A stretch of 64,000 bases of DNA from Paulinella micropora (Eukaryota > Cercozoa > Imbricatea > Euglyphida > Paulinellidae): assembly GCA_019918135.1 (NCBI GenBank), contig WBZZ01003979.1:40001-104000 (forward strand), in the 5' to 3' direction. The notes beneath the pieces were generated by a model. That model was not told the DNA's origin, made no database searches, and was given only the letters and a program-made list of their open reading frames with translations. The position numbers and the translations under genes were made by a program. Shown here one piece after another: positions 59,313 to 64,000 of the stretch. Position 1 is the stretch's first letter, and every line of letters starts with the position of its first letter.

Positions 59313-61480
59313 ACACACAACTTAAGGAAAAGCCTACCAAGAGTGTGTCTAAGATTATAGTGAAAGGTTAGACGCCTCTTTTTCTCTCCCCCTTTTCTCC
59401 TCAACCCCTCCCCTCCCTTCTACCATCATCCCCTCTTCTCGGCCCCGGCAGCCAGGGAAGCCCCTCCCCCCCCCTACCGGAATCTCCGAGAAAGTGTATC
59501 GGGGGGTGGGGGATGGGGGGGGGGGGGCCGACGGGGCCCGGCTGACACGAAGAGTGGCAGTCACTCACTCACCAGAGCGAGGTAGTCCGTGCCACGAGAA
59601 AGTCTTTGCTTTTACTGAGCAACGTAGCAGCCTTCCCCCCCGCCTCCATCCCCCTGTTCCTTTCCTCTCCCGCTCTCCGTTCTTAGACGGGGGGGGGGGG
59701 GGGGGAAAGACAGATCGTGTATCACCTTGTCCTGCCCTTCCCTTTTCCTCTCTTAGTTCTCAGTGCCAAGTGTAAGACCGTCGAGCTTTAATTAAGCGTA
59801 TTCTTTTGCGTATCTTATTGGCGCCCCCTTCCCCCTGCCCCTTCCCTCTCCCTCTCTTAGTTCTGTGCCAAAAATTAAAAATTTGTCAAGGATTTTTTTA
59901 ATTCTCCTAGTTCTCAGTGCCAAAGTGTAAGACCGCCGAGCTTTAATAACAAGAAATTCTTTGCGCACCTTCCCTCTCTCGCACCCCGTTCTCAGACGGG
60001 GGGAGGGTGGAGAGGAGGGGAGAGGGCAAAAGACAGGGTCATGCCTCTTTCCCCCCTTCCCTGCCCGTTCCTTCTCTTAGTTCTCGGCGCCAAGATTAAA
60101 ACTTTGTCAGGTATTTTTTTATTAATTCTTTTACATTCTTAGCGCGGCCCTGCCCTCCTCCTTCCCTCTCCCACTCTTTGTCCTTAGATAAGGAGGGGGA
60201 GGGGGGGAATAAGACAATTCGCGCTCTCCCCCTTCCCCTGCCTCTTCCCTCTCCTACCTCTCAGTTTCAAGTGTAAGACTGTGTTGCGCTTTAATAAAAA
60301 AATTCCTTTGCGCACCTTCTTGGCGCGCCTCCCCCACACTCCCCTTTCCCTTTCCTCTCACGCTCCCCGTTTTTAGACGGAGGGAGGGGGCGCTCCCCCT
60401 TCTCCCCTGCCCCTCTCTCCTTTAGATTCGTCTTGTGCTTCCCCTCCCCTCTACTCCCCCCTGAGCCCGGGGGGCTCAAAGAGCAGGGAGTAGAACTGAA
60501 ACAAAACAAACAAGATACCACTGAGCTCACGCCGGGGCGCCCCCGCCCCCCTATATCCAAAAATCCTTTCTGTTACCCTTCCTTTCCCCTCCCTGAGCCC
60601 AGGGGGCTCAAGGAGCAGGGGCATGGGGGGGGGGGGAGGACGCAGAAGCTACAAAAGAAATAAATACATGCAACGCCTCCACTAAGCCTCCTCCTCCCCT
60701 CTCATCCCTTCTCACTTGTTAAGACTTTTTTTCTACTTTATTGGCTTCCCCTCTGCCTCTTCGCTCTCCCGTTCCCCGTTTTCAGGCGGGGGGTAACTAA
60801 GACAATTCGTGCTCTAACCCTCCCCTGCCTCTTTCCTCTCCCTCTCCTACCTCTCAGTTTCAAGTGTAAGACTGTGTTGAGCTTTAATAAAAAAAAATTC
60901 CTTTGCGCACCTTATTGGCGCGCCTTCCCCCACCCCCCTATTCCTTTCCTCTCCCGCTCCCCGTTCTTAGACGGGGGAGGGACGCCCCCCCTTCTCCCTG
61001 CCCCCCCCTCTTTAAATTTGTCCTGTGCCTCCCCTCTCCTATACTCCCCCCTGAGCCCGGATTGGCTCAAAGAGCAGGGGGGCAGAACTGAAACAAAACT
61101 AAGAAGATGCCACTGAGATCATGGGGGGGGGGGGGGGGCGCCCCTCGCACCCCATTCTCAGACGGGAGGGCAAAGACAGGGACATGCCTCTTCCCCCCCC
61201 CTGCCCCTTCCCTCTCCCTCTCTTAGTTCTCACCGCCAAGATTAAAACTTTGTCAGAGTTTTTTGTATTAATTTTATGTAAATTCTTAGCGCGCCCCTGC
61301 CCTCTCCCCCTTCCCGTTTCCTGCTCTCTGTTCTCAGACGGGGGGGGGGGGGAAGAGGAGGGAGAAACTAAGACAATTCGTGCTCTCCCCCTCCCCTGCC
61401 TCTTCCCTCTTTCTCTCCTAGTTCTCAGTGCCAAGGTGAACGGGGGATGGGGAACGAGGGCAAGAAAAATAATACGCTGA
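59313..61480. repeat. non-coding array of recurring tail/hairpin modules
   Basis: About 2.2 kb without a supportable gene. Three modules recur in varying order: (a) CTTAGTTCTCAGTGCCAAG followed by TGTAAGACCG and a GCTTTAAT tail; (b) GCCAAGATTAAAACTTTGTCA followed by a T-run; (c) an inverted repeat of the form CCCCGT-TCTTAG-ACGGGG (near 59,677, 59,985, 60,362, 60,957, and weaker ones at 60,177, 60,772, 61,150 and 61,325). A fourth, TGAGCCC-GGGCTCA, appears at ~60,460, ~60,593 and ~61,052. Modules (a) and (b) look like gene 3' ends. Confidence 0.65.
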
Positions 61481-61481
61481 A

Positions 61482-61922
61482 TTGAAGCTCGACAAAGTCT
61501 TAGACTTGACACTGAGAACGCAACGGAGACTTGTTTTGCATCTAGCTTCTCTCCAGAGCCTCCAGATAAAACGTGCCTTTTGTTTGGTCGACCTCAGCGG
61601 ATTGCCAGGGGATTTAAGAGAGTTGGTCATCACTGACTGCGTGTCATTGAGCAACCTCAGGGGCTTTACTGGGTGCGAGCTTCGTCGCCTTTGTCTGCGG
61701 GGCCTTGTGCATGATTTAGACTTGTGCCCTTTGCTTGTACAAACGAAAATCCAGCGCTTGGAATTAACCGAGGGGTATGGCGCACTGTTCAACCTGCCCT
61801 GGTTGGCTAGGCTCCAACAATTGCGTATAATTGACCTGCGAAATAGTAAAATTACGACTTCACTTCAATCCGACGTGGCGCAATTGCGCACTCTACGTCC
61901 TGACTTACAAGTCCTGCTTTGA
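61482..61922 (+). CDS. small leucine-rich repeat ORF, start uncertain
   Basis: About 146 codons ending TGA at 61,920. LRR-like units: LRELVITDCVSLSNL, LRRLCLRGL, IQRLELTEG and LRIIDLRNSKIT. The spacing matches the irregular LRRs of the 28 kb and 31 kb genes. No ATG opens this frame. The first possible start is TTG at 61,482, and an ATG at 61,447 is in another frame, so the 5' end is broken or lost. It sits inside the array of tail modules. A 5'-truncated relative of the LRR family is likely. Confidence 0.45.
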   Translation: MKLDKVLDLTLRTQRRLVLHLASLQSLQIKRAFCLVDLSGLPGDLRELVITDCVSLSNLRGFTGCELRRLCLRGLVHDLDLCPLLVQTKIQRLELTEGYGALFNLPWLARLQQLRIIDLRNSKITTSLQSDVAQLRTLRPDLQVLL

Positions 61923-63222
61923 GAAGAATGGTAAAGGGGAGGACTTGTCTCTGGCTCTTAGTTTTCAGTAGCATGTACAAGACTTTTTCGAGCTTTTATT
62001 TTTTTAAAACTTTTTTTTTGTATGAGCTCATGCCGGGGTGCCCCTCTCTTGGTTCTGTGCCAAGATTAAAATTTTGTCAAGGATTTTTTTAAATTTTTTT
62101 TGTACATTCTTAGCGCGCCTGCACCTCCCCCTTCCCACTCCCGCTCCCGGGTCTCAGACGGGGGACTAAGAAAATTAGTGCTTCCACCCTCCCCTGCCTC
62201 TTCCCTCTGCTACTCATAGTTTTTGGTTCCGAGTGTAAGACCGTCAAGCTTTCATTCAGCGTATCCTTTTTCGCACTTTCTTGGCACCCCCCCCCCCGTC
62301 CTTTAAATTTGTCTTGTGCCTCCTTACCCCCCCGCCCCCCTGAGCCCGGGGGGCTCAAAGAGCATGGGGGGGCAGACCTGGAACAAAACTAAGAAGATGG
62401 CACTGAGCCCGTGACGGGGCGCCCCCCCCCTCTGTATCCAAAGATTCTTTCTGCCCCCCTTCCCCTCCCCCTTCCCCTGCTCATTGAGCCCCCCTGGGCT
62501 CAGAAGAGTAGAGGGGGAGGGAAGGGATAGGTAGAGGGGGGGAAGCGCCAAGAAAGTGCAAAAAAAGCTTTTTTCAAATAAAACTCGAAGAAAAGGGGGA
62601 GCCGGCAGGTTTTCCGGGGAAACACACACAGACAATTTGGCAACAAATTTCATTCGAGAAACGGGAAAGAGAAAAAGTTTAGTTCGCAAAGGAATTGCGG
62701 GGGGGGGGGGGGGATGGGAAGGGGAGAGAGAATGGGGGGGGCGCCCCTTCTCCTTCCCCCCCCCCCTCCCGTCCCCCTTCTCTTCCCGCCCTCTTCCCCG
62801 AAGGGGGAGAAAGATAGCACAAAGAAAACGAATTTTTTTAATTAAAAAGCTTGACAAAGTCTTGCAACCAATCCTGTAGCAACAATTCTTTGCATTTTCC
62901 GGACTCTTTTAATGCGTGTTCCTCGCTCGCTCTCTGACCCCTGAGCCACCTGCCTGGGAGGTCGCGCCGGACATGTCCCTTATGTGATACAGCCACAACG
63001 TGGCCGTCGGCTCTACCAAGAAGCTCGCGCATATCTCAGATTGGATTGAAATCTTAGGAAGTGTGAACTCCCCAGAGACCGGCAGACAAGCTGGGAGGGA
63101 GAAAGGGCAGCACGCGGCACCTCCCCCTCCCTCCTCAGAGCGAGGGGCAAAGCCCCCCGAGCCCCCCTTCAGCCCGCGCCAGCGGGGCTGTGTCTCGCTT
63201 GGTTTGAAAAGAAGTGAAAAAA
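61923..63222. other. gene-free stretch with further tail modules and G/C tracts
   Basis: Continues the modules of 59.3-61.5 kb: TTAAAATTTTGTCAAGG near 62,064, a CCCGGGTCTCAGACGGG inverted repeat near 62,147, and TGAGCCC-GGGCTCA hairpins near 62,341 and 62,485. A long G-run/CGCC/C-run tract lies at ~62,699-62,770. 62,840-62,860 (GCTTGACAAAGTCTTG) resembles the start of the LRR ORF at 61,485. 62,880-63,200 has mixed composition and no convincing ORF. No gene supported. Confidence 0.45.
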
Positions 63223-64000
63223 ATGCCCCCCCAAAAAAAGCACAAACACTCGCAGTCGCCGGCGGGGGGCAAACCTGTTGAACAGCCACCGCGAGAGAGG
63301 TCGGTACCAGCCCCCGCCGCGGCTGTCTGCGCGCGCCATCACCGGCCCAGCGACCTGCAAGATTGCTTGCAGCACTTAAAAAAGACGCTAGCCGAAAAGG
63401 AGGGCCAGAGTGATAAGGTATTGTCTGAGCTGGATAAGGTGCTGCAAAAAAAACAACCTTCTACACTGAGGCCGAAAACAGACTGTGTACATACTGTACA
63501 GAATAATAAAGAGCCAGCACTGTCTGACGAAGAGCCAGATCTGTACCAAAAAGAAGGCACAGTTCTAACATTACCAACAAAAGCTTGCGAGGATAAAGAC
63601 TTTAGCAAGTTTAAAGATCTCTACCGCCAAAGGTGGCTTAAACACGGAGATGTCTTCGTGGCATCCCCTGACGACGTTCCAGAGGATAGGGGCCAGTGGC
63701 ACGTCTTCAAACGCTCCGGTGACAAAGGAATCCTGCTGGACGCGGGAGTACAGGCACATTTGCACACAATCACAAAAGGGTTGGTGCCAGGGATAGAACG
63801 CGTGTGGGCTGTCGAGACGGACGACGGCGGATCACTCGAATACTGGTTCTGTATGCCCTACGCCGGCAAGCGACCAAGCGACCAAACCCAGACGTCGTTT
63901 GAGCAGGATGACGAGATTTGGAACAATTGGCTTAGGGACGTAAAGTTGTTCTTAAGTGCGTTAGCGAAGGCCCGCATTTTGTACTGGGACTTGGCGGAGT
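63223..64000 (+). CDS. kinase-like protein, N-terminal part (cut by window end)
   Basis: ATG at 63,223; open for 259 codons to the window edge. Residues 1-40 are basic/proline-rich and ~40-80 a charged helix. From ~105 a folded domain begins with strands and a VFKRSGDKGILLDAG segment. It continues through EYWFCMPYAGKR (hinge-like), then helices EIWNNWLRDVKLFLSALAKA and a final RILYWDLAE. The last element matches the position and look of a kinase catalytic loop (h-x-D-L-x-x-x-N), like VWLDIHAKN in the two kinase-like copies, preceded by a similar helix. The Asn and DFG-equivalent lie beyond the window. The G/C tract at 62.7 kb is its likely leader. Confidence 0.5.
   Translation, partial: MPPQKKHKHSQSPAGGKPVEQPPRERSVPAPAAAVCARHHRPSDLQDCLQHLKKTLAEKEGQSDKVLSELDKVLQKKQPSTLRPKTDCVHTVQNNKEPALSDEEPDLYQKEGTVLTLPTKACEDKDFSKFKDLYRQRWLKHGDVFVASPDDVPEDRGQWHVFKRSGDKGILLDAGVQAHLHTITKGLVPGIERVWAVETDDGGSLEYWFCMPYAGKRPSDQTQTSFEQDDEIWNNWLRDVKLFLSALAKARILYWDLAE

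Noticed and set aside
61099-62857. Pro/Gly/Arg-rich ORFs in the tail-module array
   Set aside because: They arise from C-runs and G-runs with few stops; no sequence feature outside low complexity.
59313-62860. CRISPR-like array in the repeated-module region
   Set aside because: Modules vary in order and length, are not separated by uniform spacers, and contain poly(A)-type tails; no cas genes nearby.

Overview
The window looks like nuclear DNA of a unicellular eukaryote, or a eukaryotic contig that has absorbed a large DNA virus. The first ~3.6 kb is host-like. It has long (TTA)n arrays, short dispersed repeats, a tRNA-derived SINE head, a retroposon-like segment between direct repeats, and a multi-exon gene fragment with 45-308 nt GT-AG introns. 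From ~4.25 kb the style changes: GC-rich, closely packed, apparently intronless genes on both strands, separated by AT-rich tails and long G-run/C-run tracts. The gene content recalls nucleocytoplasmic large DNA viruses: a fragment of an A32-type packaging ATPase, a USP deubiquitinase, RING, F-box, MYND and LRR proteins, Sel1 repeats, GNAT acetyltransferases, kinase-like proteins, a Fanzor/TnpB fragment and a huge EGF/FG-GAP secreted protein. An endogenous giant-virus segment in a protist genome is my preferred reading, but only one degraded hallmark gene supports it. A host-owned gene-dense region is not excluded. Because a viral origin is possible, broken genes are described only by parts and number of breaks.

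Layout: 1-3.6 kb, host-like repeats, spliced fragment and a KE/N-rich ORF. 4.2-13.3 kb, fragments and small genes (A32 piece, Sel1 pieces, GNAT-like gene, decayed GNAT copy, F-box, a repeat-domain protein, RING) mixed with repeated non-coding segments. 13.7-30.7 kb, larger genes: unknown ORF, EGF giant, USP, LRR and MYND proteins. 31.0-58.8 kb, a ~9.8 kb block present twice in direct orientation (31,005-40,782 and 41,583-58,760). The block holds an LRR protein, a type II membrane protein, a methyltransferase-like protein, small membrane proteins, a kinase-like protein and a GNAT protein. The ~800 bp between the copies carries a truncated Fanzor/TnpB gene. Copy 2 carries a young Ty1/copia retrotransposon (45,287-53,493) with 572 bp LTRs and a 5 bp target duplication; the empty site survives in copy 1. 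58.8-64 kb holds a truncated Sel1 gene, a ~3.5 kb non-coding array of recurring gene-tail and hairpin modules, a small LRR-like ORF, and the start of a second kinase-like gene cut by the window edge.

Functionally the cluster leans to ubiquitin-pathway and protein-interaction factors (USP, RING, F-box, LRR, MYND, Sel1) plus modifiers (GNAT, kinase-like, methyltransferase-like) and membrane or secreted proteins. That is the profile of host-interaction genes. Most genes have a G-run/C-run self-complementary tract within ~50-300 nt upstream of the start codon, and several have short AT-rich tails with ATTAAA/AATAAA-type signals.
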